Source: Candidatus Methylophosphatis haderslevensis
Lineage (GTDB): Bacteria; Pseudomonadota; Gammaproteobacteria; Burkholderiales; Rhodocyclaceae
NCBI GenBank assembly: GCA_016711925.1
Contig: JADJSA010000002.1
Coordinates: 124,001-188,000, forward strand
Direction of reading: 5' to 3'
Length of the DNA stretch: 64,000 bases
The position numbers and the translations under genes were made by a program. Positions 9,006 through 17,583 of the stretch are shown one piece after another; the stretch's first letter is position 1, and every line of letters starts with the position of its first letter. The notes beneath the pieces are model-generated. The model was not told the origin of the DNA. It saw only the letters and a list, made by a program, of their open reading frames with translations, and did not search any database.

Positions 9006-10031
9006 TTAGGAAGACTGGCGCGCCGACAGGCGAAGCGGTTGGTCGCCGTGTGTCAGCAACGCGCCTTCCAGCCAGCGCTTGATGCGGGCGGCATCGGCCA
9101 CCCGGGTGTAGCGGCCCGCTGAATCGAGCAGCACGATGATCAGCGGCTTGGACTTCAGCCACGCCTGCATCACCAGACACTTGCCGGATTCGCGAATGTA
9201 GCCGGTCTTCGATAGACCGATCTGCCAATCGGCATTGGCGACCAACGGATTGGTGTTGTGGAACTGGCGCAGGCGACCGCCAACTTCGACCAGGTACTCG
9301 GCGCTAGTCGAGAATTCGCGGATCAGCGGATAATGCGCCGCGGCCCCGACCATCTGCACCAGGTCGCGTGCACTCGATACGTTGGCGGCGTTGAGGCCGG
9401 TGCTGTCGTAGAAGCGGGTTTCGTGCAGGCCGAGCGTCGCTGCCTTGCGGTTCATCGCATCGATAAAGGCATTCGTGCCGCCCGGGTAATAGCGGCCCAG
9501 CGCCGAAGCGGCGCGGTTCTCCGATGACATCAGAGCCAGGCGGAGCATCTCTTCGCGGCTGAGTACGCTGCCCACGGCGAGCCGGGAACTGCTGCCGCGC
9601 AAGGTGTCGACGTCGGTGTCGCTCACTTCAAGCTGGTCGGCGAGGCTTTGCCGGGCGTCGAGCACGACCATTGCCGTCATCAACTTGGTGATCGATGCGA
9701 TCGGCAGGACGGCGCCAGAGTTTTTCTCCAGCAGGATGGTGCCGGTAGTCTGGTCCTGTACCAGAAACGCCTGCGAGCGCAGGATCGGATCGCCTTCGGC
9801 ATCGAATTCCGGTTCGGGTGCCGCCGGAGCCGCAAGTTGCCTGGCCAGCACCACGCGCTTGCCCTTGGCGTGGCGCACATGCTGGCGCGCAGACGGAGCC
9901 TTGCCCTTCGATTTGACGGCAAGTCGCGATGCGCCGTGATGGCGCGAGGCCGCTTCGGCCGGGATCGCCGTCAGACCAAGCGAAACCAGCAGCGTGACGC
10001 CTATCGCGAGAAGCTTATTGAGAATCTTCAT
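9006..10031 (-). CDS. pbpG: D-alanyl-D-alanine endopeptidase (PBP7-type)
   Basis: A low-molecular-weight penicillin-binding protein that cleaves D-Ala cross-links in peptidoglycan. 341 residues with a signal peptide (residues 1-28), a basic low-complexity linker (about 29-66) and an S11 peptidase domain. The catalytic motifs are intact: SITK (Ser113, Lys116), SEN (170-172) and KTG (275-277). It converges with the IclR gene (6 bp apart). Transcription is probably driven by the promoter at 10093-10121. Confidence 0.92.
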   Translation of the reverse strand: MKILNKLLAIGVTLLVSLGLTAIPAEAASRHHGASRLAVKSKGKAPSARQHVRHAKGKRVVLARQLAAPAAPEPEFDAEGDPILRSQAFLVQDQTTGTILLEKNSGAVLPIASITKLMTAMVVLDARQSLADQLEVSDTDVDTLRGSSSRLAVGSVLSREEMLRLALMSSENRAASALGRYYPGGTNAFIDAMNRKAATLGLHETRFYDSTGLNAANVSSARDLVQMVGAAAHYPLIREFSTSAEYLVEVGGRLRQFHNTNPLVANADWQIGLSKTGYIRESGKCLVMQAWLKSKPLIIVLLDSAGRYTRVADAARIKRWLEGALLTHGDQPLRLSARQSS

Positions 10032-10092
10032 TATTTCTATCTACCGTTGGCAATTTCGACGCAGTGTATCAAAGATCAGACAATACACAAGA

Positions 10093-10121
10093 AAAATAAC
10101 GAGATACAGAGTATCTCTCAA
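10093..10121 (-). promoter_or_regulatory. Probable sigma-70 promoter of pbpG with an embedded palindrome
   Basis: On the minus strand, TTGAGA (10116-10121), a 17-nt spacer and TATTTT (10093-10098). The spacer is almost filled by a perfect 7-bp inverted repeat GAGATAC-3 nt-GTATCTC (10101-10117), a placement that suggests a repressor operator. The stretch is clearly more AT-rich than its surroundings. Confidence 0.5.
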
Positions 10122-10309
10122 GTAAATTGCAGGATGTGAACGAATTCACGGCCGCCTTGAAGGTCAACGGCTGCCGCGGCCGGGGCTTTAGCGGCCCCAC
10201 GCCCGAATTCCCGGACCCCTGCCGAACGGAGCCGAAGCTTGGCCGAGCGACTGCTGGCCGAACGGTTTCCCGCGCGGCCCGCGGCAATACGGGCCGGCGG
10301 ACGGGCTTC

Positions 10310-12589
10310 TTAGCGGCGCTCGTTGGCGCCGGCTTCCACCACGGTGAGCGCGGTCATGTTGACGATTCGGCGCACGGTTGCCGTGGGCGTCAGGATATTC
10401 ACCGGTTTTGCCGCGCCGAGCAGGATCGGGCCGACCGTCATGCCCTCGCCGGCCGAAGTCTTGAGCAGATTGAAGGCGATGTTTGCCGCATCGAGGGTGG
10501 GAAAGACCAGCAGGTTGGCGTCGTCCTTCAGGCGCGAATTCGGGAACAGCCGCAGCCGGACTTCGCTGTCGAGCGCCGCGTCGCCGTGCATTTCACCTTC
10601 CACCTCCAGGTCGGGACGGGTCGAGTGCAGCAAGGTCAATGCATTTCGCATTTTCTGGGCGGTCGGCGAATTGTCGGTCCCGAATGACGAATGGGACAAG
10701 AGCGCGATCTTCGGCGTCATGCCGAAGCGCCGCACTTCTTCGGCAGCCAGTTCGGTCATCTCGACGATCTGATCGACCGTCGGGTCATAGTTGACGTAGG
10801 TATCGCACAGCACCACCGTGCGCCCCGGCAGGGACAGCAGATTGGCGGCGTAAAAATTGCGAACGCCGCGGCGCAATCCCACCACATGCCGTATGAATCG
10901 CAGGTGCCCGGTGTACATCCCGAAGGTGCCGCAGATCATGCCATCGGCGTAGCCGAACTTGAGCAGCAAGGAGCCGATCAGCGTCATCCGCCGCAGCACT
11001 TCGGCCTTGGCGAACGCCTCCGAGACGCCCTTGCGCTCGCGCAGCGCTAGGTAATGCGTCCATAGATCGCGATAGCGCGGATCGGACGCTGGGTTGACAA
11101 GTTCGAAATCCTGGCCGGCCTCCATGCGCAGGCCGAAGCGCTCGATGTTGTGGTTGACCACCTCCGGGCGGCCGATCAGGATCGGCCGCGCGATGCCCTC
11201 GTCGAGAACGGTCTGCACCGCACGCAGCACGCGCTCATCCTCGCCCTCGGCGAAGATGATGCGTTTGGGATATTGCTTGGCGGCCGTGAATACCGGCTTC
11301 ATGATCAGGCCCGACTGCCAGACGAAGCTGTTCAACTGGTGCTCGTAGGCTTCCCAGTCGGTGATCGGCCGGGTGGCCACGCCGGAAGCGATCGCCGCCC
11401 GGGCGACCGCCGGGGCGATCTTGACGATCAGCCGCGGATCGAACGGCTTGGGAATCAGGTATTCCGGGCCGAAGCTCGAGGGCATTTCGCCGTAGGCCGC
11501 GTGAACCACCTCGGACTGCTCGACCCGCGCCAGATCGGCGATCGCCATCACCGCCGCCAGCTTCATCTCCTCGGTGATGGTGGTGGCACCGACATCGAGC
11601 GCCCCGCGGAAGATGAACGGGAAGCACAGCACGTTGTTGCACTGGTTCGGGTAGTCGGAGCGCCCGGTGGCGATGACCGCATCGTCGCGCACGGACTTCA
11701 CTTCCTCGGGCATGATTTCCGGCGTCGGATTGGCCAGTGCGAGCACCAGCGGACGCGGCGCCATTTTCGCCACCATCTCCTTCTTGAGCACGCCCCCGGC
11801 CGACAGCCCGAGGAAGATGTCCGCCGCCGCAATCACCTCGCCGAGCGTGCGCGACGAAGTCTGCTGGGCATAGCGCGCCTTGAGCGGGTCCATCTCTTCG
11901 GTGCGGCCCTTGAAGACCACGCCCTTGATGTCGGTTACCCAGATGTTCTCGACCGGCAGGCCGAGCAGCACCAGCAGGTCGATACATGCAAGCGCCGCGG
12001 CGCCGGCGCCGGAGGCGACAAGCTTGACCTCCTTGATGTTCTTGCCCACCACCTTGAGTCCGTTGAGCACCGCGGCGCCGACCACGATCGCCGTGCCGTG
12101 CTGGTCGTCGTGGAACACCGGAATCTTCATCCGGCCGCGCAGTTGCTTCTCGATGTAGAAGCACTCAGGCGCCTTGATGTCTTCGAGGTTGATGCCGCCG
12201 AAGGTCGGTTCGAGCGCGGCGATGATGTCGCACAGCTTGTCCGGATCGCGCTCCTCGATCTCGATATCGAAGACATCGATATTGGCAAACTTCTTGAACA
12301 GCACGCCCTTGCCTTCCATCACCGGCTTGGCCGCCAGCGGACCGATCGGCCCCAGGCCGAGCACCGCCGTGCCGTTGGTCACCACGCCGATCAGGTTGCC
12401 GCGCGCCGTGTAGTCGCGCGCGGTTGCCGGATCGGTGACGATCTCTTCGCAGGCCGCAGCGACGCCTGGCGAATAGGCCAGCGAAAGATCCTGCTGGTTG
12501 GTCATCGCCTTGGTCGGCTGGATGGAAATCTTGCCCGGCTTGGGCAGGCGATGATAGTCGAGCGCTGCGGCACGAAAACTCTTGTCCAT
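10310..12589 (-). CDS. maeB: NADP-dependent malic enzyme, fused to phosphotransacetylase-like domain
   Basis: Oxidative decarboxylation of malate to pyruvate with NADP reduction, supplying NADPH and pyruvate. 759 residues, the normal MaeB length. Residues 1-430 hold the malic enzyme N-terminal and NAD-binding domains (LSLAYSPGVAAACEEI; FHDDQHGTAIVVGAAVLNGL; GAGAAALACIDLL). About 430-759 resemble phosphate acetyltransferase (RIIFAEGEDERVLRAVQ; GMTVGPILLGAAKPVNIL), thought to be regulatory in this family. The start at 12589 follows GAGAGAAC. It stands alone, with a 278-bp gap downstream and a repeat-bearing gap upstream. Confidence 0.96.
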   Translation of the reverse strand: MDKSFRAAALDYHRLPKPGKISIQPTKAMTNQQDLSLAYSPGVAAACEEIVTDPATARDYTARGNLIGVVTNGTAVLGLGPIGPLAAKPVMEGKGVLFKKFANIDVFDIEIEERDPDKLCDIIAALEPTFGGINLEDIKAPECFYIEKQLRGRMKIPVFHDDQHGTAIVVGAAVLNGLKVVGKNIKEVKLVASGAGAAALACIDLLVLLGLPVENIWVTDIKGVVFKGRTEEMDPLKARYAQQTSSRTLGEVIAAADIFLGLSAGGVLKKEMVAKMAPRPLVLALANPTPEIMPEEVKSVRDDAVIATGRSDYPNQCNNVLCFPFIFRGALDVGATTITEEMKLAAVMAIADLARVEQSEVVHAAYGEMPSSFGPEYLIPKPFDPRLIVKIAPAVARAAIASGVATRPITDWEAYEHQLNSFVWQSGLIMKPVFTAAKQYPKRIIFAEGEDERVLRAVQTVLDEGIARPILIGRPEVVNHNIERFGLRMEAGQDFELVNPASDPRYRDLWTHYLALRERKGVSEAFAKAEVLRRMTLIGSLLLKFGYADGMICGTFGMYTGHLRFIRHVVGLRRGVRNFYAANLLSLPGRTVVLCDTYVNYDPTVDQIVEMTELAAEEVRRFGMTPKIALLSHSSFGTDNSPTAQKMRNALTLLHSTRPDLEVEGEMHGDAALDSEVRLRLFPNSRLKDDANLLVFPTLDAANIAFNLLKTSAGEGMTVGPILLGAAKPVNILTPTATVRRIVNMTALTVVEAGANERR

Positions 12590-12928
12590 TCTTGTTCTCT
12601 CTCTGTGGGTGGTACTGCAAGAGATTGATCTTAGCCCTCATGGACAAGCTGCGCCATTGTGGAAGCCCGCGCCCCCCTTTCCGGTGGCGGCGCAACGCGC
12701 GTTTCGGCAGTGCCGCCACGCCTGCGCCGCGGAACGCAACAATCGTTTACAGGGTCGCCTGGACACCGCATGGAATGGCGCTTTGCGGGCACCATGGCCC
12801 GCGATCCGCATGGTTGTTCGGCCCTGGCGATGCCCGCCCTGCGGGCCATGTTCCATGCGGCCTGCAGCGGCACAGGCAGCAGCGCCCGCGGCGGATTAGA
12901 CTGTCCGAAATCTGCCAACCGGGCCGCC
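12590..12928. other. Intergenic gap carrying repeat copy B
   Basis: 339 bp between the divergent maeB and aminotransferase genes. Both promoters must be here, but I could not identify them. The middle is occupied by repeat copy B. Open frames crossing it have no recognisable protein character. Confidence 0.55.
12766..12860. repeat. Dispersed palindromic repeat, copy B
   Basis: Outer arms CCGCATGGAA (12766-12775) and TTCCATGCGG (12851-12860) are perfect inverted copies 75 nt apart. A further CCGCATGG (12814-12821) and GGGC/GCCC-rich partial palindromes lie between them. The arms match the core of copies A, C, D and E. Confidence 0.6.
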
Positions 12929-14116
12929 ATGAAACCGCAGCCACCCGATCCGCAACGCCTTGCCGCGCGCATGGCGGACATCGCGCCCTTCCATGTCATG
13001 GAACTGCTGCAACGCGCCCGCGCCCTGCAAGCCGCCGGGCGCTCGATCATTACGCTATGCGTCGGCGAACCGGACTTCCCCACGCCGCAGCCGATGCTCG
13101 AGGCGGCAATCGCGTTCCTGCACGGCGGCGACGTGCATTACACCCCGGCACTTGGCCTGCCGCAATTGCGCGAGGCGATCGCTGGCTACTACGCCTCGCG
13201 CTTCGGCCTTGACATTCCGGCCTCGCGCATTGTCGTCACCGCCGGCGCTTCTGCGGCAATGCTGCTGGTGCTGGGCGTGCTAACCAACCCGGGCGACCGC
13301 TGGCTGCTGCCCGACCCCGGCTATCCATGCAATCGCCATTTCGTCCGCCTGCTCGAAGGAGTGCCGGTCGCGCTGGCGGTAGACGAAGCGTCGGACTTTC
13401 AGGCGACGGCCACACGGGTTGCCGAAGCCTGGGACGAGGCCACCCGCGGGCTGATCGTCGCCACACCGTCCAACCCGACCGGCACAGTGCTCGATGCGCC
13501 GGCTCTGGGCGATCTGTGCCGCACCGTCGCAGGTCTCGGCGGTCACTTGGTCGTCGACGAGATCTATCAGGGACTCAACTACGACTGCACCGCGCATACC
13601 GCGCTGGCGCTCGACTCCGAGGCATTTGTCATCAACAGTTTTTCCAAGTACTTTGGCATGACCGGGTGGCGCCTCGGCTGGCTGGTCGCACCGCCGGCGT
13701 ATGTCCGGGCGATCGAAAAACTGGCGCAAAACCTCTACATCTGCGCGCCGACGCCGGCCCAGCACGCGGCGCTGGTGGCTTTTCGGCCGGATACGCTGCA
13801 ATTGCTCGAACAGCGCCGCGCAGAGTTCGCCGCCCGGCGCGATTTCCTGCGTCCGGCGTTGCACTCGCTCGGCTTCGGGCTGCCCGGCAATCCGCGCGGC
13901 GCGTTCTATCTCTATGCCGACGTATCGACGCTGTGCGACGACAGCTATGCCTTCGCACATGACCTGCTCGATCGTTGCGGCGTCGCGGTTACACCCGGGC
14001 TTGATTTCGGCGCCAACTCATGCCGCCGCTTTGTGCGCCTTGCCTACTCGCGCGATACCGGCCAGCTCGAACAGGCGGTGCAGCGGATGGCCACATTCAT
14101 CTCGCATGGGCGGTAG
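12929..14116 (+). CDS. PLP-dependent aminotransferase, class I/II
   Basis: 395 residues, fold type I aminotransferase of the aspartate/aromatic/alanine group. Visible landmarks: LCVGEPDFPTPQPM near residue 45, YTPALGLPQLREAI, NPTGTV (PLP-pocket Asn), VVDEIYQGLNY (Asp contacting the pyridine nitrogen), the Schiff-base lysine in SFSKYFGMTGWRLGW and a C-terminal RFVRLAYS (carboxylate-binding Arg). The start at 12929 (MKPQPPDP) begins just before family similarity; longer in-frame starts would translate repeat B. The amino acid substrate cannot be assigned from sequence. Confidence 0.9.
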   Translation: MKPQPPDPQRLAARMADIAPFHVMELLQRARALQAAGRSIITLCVGEPDFPTPQPMLEAAIAFLHGGDVHYTPALGLPQLREAIAGYYASRFGLDIPASRIVVTAGASAAMLLVLGVLTNPGDRWLLPDPGYPCNRHFVRLLEGVPVALAVDEASDFQATATRVAEAWDEATRGLIVATPSNPTGTVLDAPALGDLCRTVAGLGGHLVVDEIYQGLNYDCTAHTALALDSEAFVINSFSKYFGMTGWRLGWLVAPPAYVRAIEKLAQNLYICAPTPAQHAALVAFRPDTLQLLEQRRAEFAARRDFLRPALHSLGFGLPGNPRGAFYLYADVSTLCDDSYAFAHDLLDRCGVAVTPGLDFGANSCRRFVRLAYSRDTGQLEQAVQRMATFISHGR

Positions 14117-14127
14117 CGGAAAGCGAA

Positions 14128-14149
14128 GAAGCCGCCCGCAGGCGGCTTC
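14128..14149. terminator. Hairpin between convergent genes
   Basis: Perfect 9-bp stem GAAGCCGCC / GGCGGCTTC with a CGCA loop, between the convergent aminotransferase and transglycosylase genes. There is no good U-tract on either side, so it is a weak bidirectional terminator candidate. Confidence 0.5.
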
Positions 14150-14171
14150 CCGTGCTCCTGGCGGCGGCGTC

Positions 14172-15038
14172 CTAGTCGGCCAGCGTGGCGGGTACGCCCG
14201 CCTCCGCCAGTGTCGCGGCATGGCGCGCTTGCTGCAGCAGCGTCGGCAGGCGCGACGCCGATGCGGTCGGCGCCATCTGGGTCGAAGCAGACGGCACGCT
14301 GGCCGGCGCCGCGGCGCGCACTGGCGAATGCGCCGGCGGAATCGGGCGCCGCTTGGCGGCAGCTTCCAGTCGCTGCTTTTCGGCCAGCACCTTGCTGGCA
14401 TACATAGAGCCTACCGCGTCGTTGGTCGCGCCGTTGTACACCTGCAGGGCGTGCTCCATCGACCCGGTGCGGACCAGATACTCCTTGAGCACCCGCGCGC
14501 CGACGACGATATTCGTTTGCGGATCGAGCAGAGAAGCATCGCTGCCCTGGTCAACGAGTTTTTCCTGGTGGAAGCGCGGAATAACCTGCATCAGGCCCTG
14601 CGCGCCCATCGCGCTTTCGGCAATCGGGTTGAAGCTGGATTCGACAGCCATGATGGCAACCAGCAGCAACGGATCGAGGCCGACTCGCTTGCCGACATCT
14701 TCAGCCGATGCAACCAGCGGTTCGACGCCGACGCTCGACACGTGGTAGCGGCGCGACAGATAGTCGACGACCCGCTTCATTTGAGGCGACAAAGCCGGCA
14801 CCTGGGCGAGCGAATCCACCGCCGGATTGTCGTCGCCCGCCGAAGCCACGGCCTCAGCGGGAGCGCCTGAGCGAAACATCCCGGTAAGCCAAGGACCGTT
14901 CAGACCGTATTGACTGACGCCCAGCCCGACATAGCCGACGACCAGAAGCCCCGCGACAACGACACCACCGTGCGCAAAGTGCAGGACAAGCGAAGCGGCA
15001 TTGACACACCACTTCCGAAGTACTTGAAGAAACGACAT
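14172..15038 (-). CDS. Membrane-anchored lytic transglycosylase (SLT domain)
   Basis: Cleaves the glycan strands of peptidoglycan. 288 residues: an N-terminal helix (VVVAGLLVVGYVGLGVSQYGL) anchors it, and a goose-type/Slt70 SLT domain (about residues 105-215) follows with the catalytic Glu in AVESSFNP and the conserved MGAQGLMQVIP and NIVVGARVLKEYL segments. The C-terminal 60 residues are Ala/Pro/Ser-rich and probably disordered. The start at 15038 is supported by AAAGGAGGAAGC directly upstream. No partner gene is adjacent. Confidence 0.92.
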   Translation of the reverse strand: MSFLQVLRKWCVNAASLVLHFAHGGVVVAGLLVVGYVGLGVSQYGLNGPWLTGMFRSGAPAEAVASAGDDNPAVDSLAQVPALSPQMKRVVDYLSRRYHVSSVGVEPLVASAEDVGKRVGLDPLLLVAIMAVESSFNPIAESAMGAQGLMQVIPRFHQEKLVDQGSDASLLDPQTNIVVGARVLKEYLVRTGSMEHALQVYNGATNDAVGSMYASKVLAEKQRLEAAAKRRPIPPAHSPVRAAAPASVPSASTQMAPTASASRLPTLLQQARHAATLAEAGVPATLAD

Positions 15039-15456
15039 GCTTCCTCCTTTCCTGTGGCCCAACCGCTCGTCCGGAAACACGCACGCAAAGAAACGCGCGT
15101 TCCCGCCTGAGATTCCGAACTTCCGAATTCAGACGCGCACCGGACCTGCCGGATGCGCGCGAGGTATTAGGGCAGCAAAAAGACTGGCAAAAACAGCCCC
15201 CGGCCGTGTTTCCGGGAGAGTGGGGACTCACGACGTGACGAATTATGCAATTCGTATTGCCGGAGCAAGGGTGTTGCGACGCAACAGGCCCGCAGTCTAT
15301 TGATTCGGATGCAGAATGTCAAGCTCTTGCGTGAAGCGGAAGAAACGCCCGCCTCATGACAATTGGGCGGGACATCGCCCATGCCGGGATCGCCTGCTGC
15401 AATGCCGTGGGGATCGTTCGATGGCACCGGCGCAAACATCAAATCGGAATAATCGC
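15039..15456. other. Intergenic gap, no gene seen
   Basis: About 420 bp upstream of the transglycosylase. It contains a GCCCGCC / GGCGGGC hairpin (about 15347-15371) followed on the minus strand by CGTTTCTT, which might be a second terminator for the histone-like gene, and an AT-rich patch (about 15238-15262). No protein-like frame or RNA gene was recognised. Confidence 0.5.
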
Positions 15457-15505
15457 AAAAACTGCGGGCAGGTGATGCGCTCGCGAAACGAACGCATCAC
15501 CTGCC
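15457..15505 (-). terminator. Rho-independent terminator of the H1-like gene
   Basis: A perfect 12-bp stem, GCAGGTGATGCG (15468-15479) and CGCATCACCTGC (15493-15504), followed on the minus strand by GTTTTTGCG. It lies 22 bp past the stop of the H1-like gene. Confidence 0.85.
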
Positions 15506-15526
15506 GCGCAGGGGAAAAGGATCCGG

Positions 15527-16153
15527 TCAGGAGGGACGCGAACCTGTCGGGAACGGCCAGGCTGCCGCCGGATTGAGCGAGGACTTGAGTCCGGGCGTAG
15601 CGGCGGTGGAAGGTGCGGCCGCAGCCGGCGCCGCTGCCGGTGCGGCAGCTTTCGCAGGCGCAGCCTTCTTGGCGGCCGGTTTCTTGGCAGCAGCAGCCTT
15701 CTTCGCCGGTGCCTTCTTGGCAGCAGGCTTCTTCGCCGGTGCAGCCTTCTTGGCGGCCGGTGCCTTCTTGGCAGCAGGCTTCTTGGCCGGTGCAGCCTTC
15801 TTGGCGGCCGGCGCCTTCTTGGCGGCAGGCTTCTTGGCCGGTGCAGCCTTCTTGGCGGCCGGCGCCTTCTTGGCGGCAGGCTTCTTGGCCGGTGCAGCCT
15901 TCTTGGCGGCCGGTGCCTTCTTGGCGGCAGGCTTCTTGGCCGGTGCAGCCTTCTTGGCGGCCGGTGCCTTCTTGGCGGCAGGCTTCTTGGCCGGTGCAGC
16001 CTTCTTGGCGGCCGGTGCCTTCTTGGCGGCAGGCTTCTTCGCCGGAGCAGCCTTCTTGGCGGCCGGTGCCTTCTTGGCAACAGGCTTCTTGGCCGGCGCA
16101 GCCTTCTTGGCAGCCGGTTTCTTGGCCTTGGCGGCCGATTTAGCAGTAGGCAT
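15527..16153 (-). CDS. Histone H1-like alanine/lysine-rich DNA-binding protein
   Basis: 208 residues made almost entirely of Ala, Lys and Pro, arranged as AAKK/APAKK repeats like the C-terminal tail of eukaryotic H1 and the bacterial AlgP/HC1-like proteins. Such proteins bind DNA without sequence preference and help compact the nucleoid. The N-terminus (MPTAKSAAKAKK) and a non-repetitive acid-free tail (GLKSSLNPAAAWPFPTGS) flank seven near-identical 17-residue units. The start at 16153 has a perfect AAGGAGGT site. It lies downstream of nrdB with its own terminator; the strong hairpin in front suggests separate expression. Confidence 0.88.
   Translation of the reverse strand: MPTAKSAAKAKKPAAKKAAPAKKPVAKKAPAAKKAAPAKKPAAKKAPAAKKAAPAKKPAAKKAPAAKKAAPAKKPAAKKAPAAKKAAPAKKPAAKKAPAAKKAAPAKKPAAKKAPAAKKAAPAKKPAAKKAPAAKKAAPAKKPAAKKAPAKKAAAAKKPAAKKAAPAKAAAPAAAPAAAAPSTAATPGLKSSLNPAAAWPFPTGSRPS
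15729..16085. repeat. Seven tandem 51-bp coding repeats
   Basis: Seven consecutive 51-nt units, each encoding about 17 residues of the type KKAPAAKKAAPAKKPAA. Units differ mainly at synonymous or Ala/Val positions, for example GCA/GCC and CTTGGC/CTTCGC. Copy number is likely to vary between strains and may be miscounted in short-read assemblies. Confidence 0.9.
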
Positions 16154-16235
16154 GACATACCTCCTTCATCAATTAACAGGAAAGGGAAACAACAACCACA
16201 GCACTATCCGGCCCTTGCTGAGGCCGGAATCCAAC

Positions 16236-16265
16236 CGCAGTGCCGTTCCGGAGAACGGCACTGCG
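16236..16265 (-). terminator. Strong hairpin after nrdB
   Basis: A perfect 13-bp stem CGCAGTGCCGTTC / GAACGGCACTGCG closed by a tetraloop that reads UCCG on the minus strand (a stable UNCG-type loop). It lies 140 bp after the nrdB stop and before the H1-like gene. The U-tract is poor (GTTGGATTCC), so termination or mRNA 3'-end protection are both possible. Confidence 0.6.
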
Positions 16266-16404
16266 AATCGAATACTTTCCGCGACCATGCACATGGAAGA
16301 CACGCAATTGAGCTGCGTGCCGCTGCGCGCGTTGTTCGCGTCCTGCTACCACCACACAACATCTCTCGAAGGCGGTTGTTCTGTGCCCACGCCAAGCTTC
16401 GCGT

Positions 16405-17547
16405 TCAGTCCCAGTTCAACGCCCCACCGCTTTGATACTCGATGACCCGTGTCTCGAAGAAATTGCGCTCCTTCTTCAGATCGATCATTTCGCTCATCCA
16501 CGGGAACGGATTCTCCGCACCCGGATACAACGCCTCGACCCCGATCTGCTGGCAGCGCCGGTTGGCAATGAAGCGCAGATACTCCTTGAACATCGGCGCA
16601 TTCAGGCCCAGCACACCGCGCGGCATGGTGTCTTCGGCATATCGATATTCGAGTTCGACGCCCTTCTTCAGCAGTTCCCGGATTTCGGCACGAAATGCCG
16701 GGGTCCATAGGTGCGGGTTCTCGAGTTTGATGGTGTTGATGAGGTCGATGCCGAAATTGCAGTGCATCGACTCGTCCCGGAGAATGTATTGATACTGTTC
16801 GGCGGCACCGGTCATCTTGGTCTGCCTGCCCAGCGCAAGTATCTGCACGAAGCCGACGTAGAAGAAGAGTCCTTCCATGATGCAGGCGAAGACGATCAGA
16901 CTGCGCAGCAACTCCTGATCCGCTTCCGGCGTGCCGGTGCGAAAGGCCGGGTCGGTCAGCGTGTCGATGAACGGCATGAGGAACTGGTCCTTGTCCCGAA
17001 TCGACGCGACTTCGTGATAGGCGTTGAAAATCTCCCCCTCGTCGAGTCCGAGACTCTCCACGATGTACTGGTACGCGTGTGTATGGATCGCTTCCTCGAA
17101 TGCCTGACGCAGCAGATACTGGCGGCATTCGGGCGCCGTGATGTGGCGGTAGGTGCCGAGAACGATGTTGTTCGCGGCCAGTGAATCGGCAGTGACGAAA
17201 AAGCCGAGATTGCGCTTGACCAATAGTTGCTCGTCGGCGGTAAGTCCGTTCGGGTTCTTCCACAATTCGATGTCGCGCTGCATGTTCACTTCTTGCGGCA
17301 TCCAGTGGTTGGCGCAGCCGGCCAGGTATTTCTCCCATGCCCACTTGTATTTGAAGGGAACCAGTTGGTTGACGTCTGCCTTGCCGTTGATGACGCGCTT
17401 GTCCTCGACCCTCACGCGCTGCAGCGTTTCGACCGGCACGAATCCGGATGTCGACAGCGGCGCGCGCTCGACGGCGCCAGCGGCCGTGAAAGCCGGGGCC
17501 GATGTCCGCAAGCCGATCATCGGCGCGTCGTCCTCAAAACTCAGCAT
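16405..17547 (-). CDS. nrdB: Ribonucleotide reductase class I, beta (radical) subunit
   Basis: Provides the tyrosyl radical used by NrdA to reduce ribonucleoside diphosphates to deoxyribonucleotides. 380 residues. The di-iron and radical residues are present: Asp121 (VTADSLAANN), Glu152, His155 and Tyr159 in EEAIHTHAY, then HEVASIRD and ESMHCNFG further on. The radical Tyr is intact, so this is a normal class Ia/b-like subunit. It starts 36 bp after the nrdA stop and is surely co-transcribed with it. The C-terminus GGALNWD fits the NrdA-docking tail. Confidence 0.95.
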   Translation of the reverse strand: MLSFEDDAPMIGLRTSAPAFTAAGAVERAPLSTSGFVPVETLQRVRVEDKRVINGKADVNQLVPFKYKWAWEKYLAGCANHWMPQEVNMQRDIELWKNPNGLTADEQLLVKRNLGFFVTADSLAANNIVLGTYRHITAPECRQYLLRQAFEEAIHTHAYQYIVESLGLDEGEIFNAYHEVASIRDKDQFLMPFIDTLTDPAFRTGTPEADQELLRSLIVFACIMEGLFFYVGFVQILALGRQTKMTGAAEQYQYILRDESMHCNFGIDLINTIKLENPHLWTPAFRAEIRELLKKGVELEYRYAEDTMPRGVLGLNAPMFKEYLRFIANRRCQQIGVEALYPGAENPFPWMSEMIDLKKERNFFETRVIEYQSGGALNWD

Positions 17548-17583
17548 TCGGTTCTCCTGTTCTTGTGTTGCGCCGGGCCCGGA

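Noticed and set aside
14128..14149. The GAAGCCGCC/GGCGGCTTC hairpin as part of the dispersed repeat family
   Set aside because: No shared core sequence; it is better explained as a simple hairpin between convergent genes.
15729..16085. Regularly spaced repeats suggestive of a CRISPR array
   Set aside because: The units are directly adjacent 51-mers with no unique spacers, all in one coding frame.
15573..16445. A 290-codon plus-strand frame rich in Ala/Gly/Phe/Leu (FLAAGFLAGAAFLAAG), resembling a membrane protein
   Set aside because: It is the exact antisense of the KKAPA repeats of the H1-like gene; its regularity comes from the repeats, and the minus frame has a perfect ribosome site and terminator.
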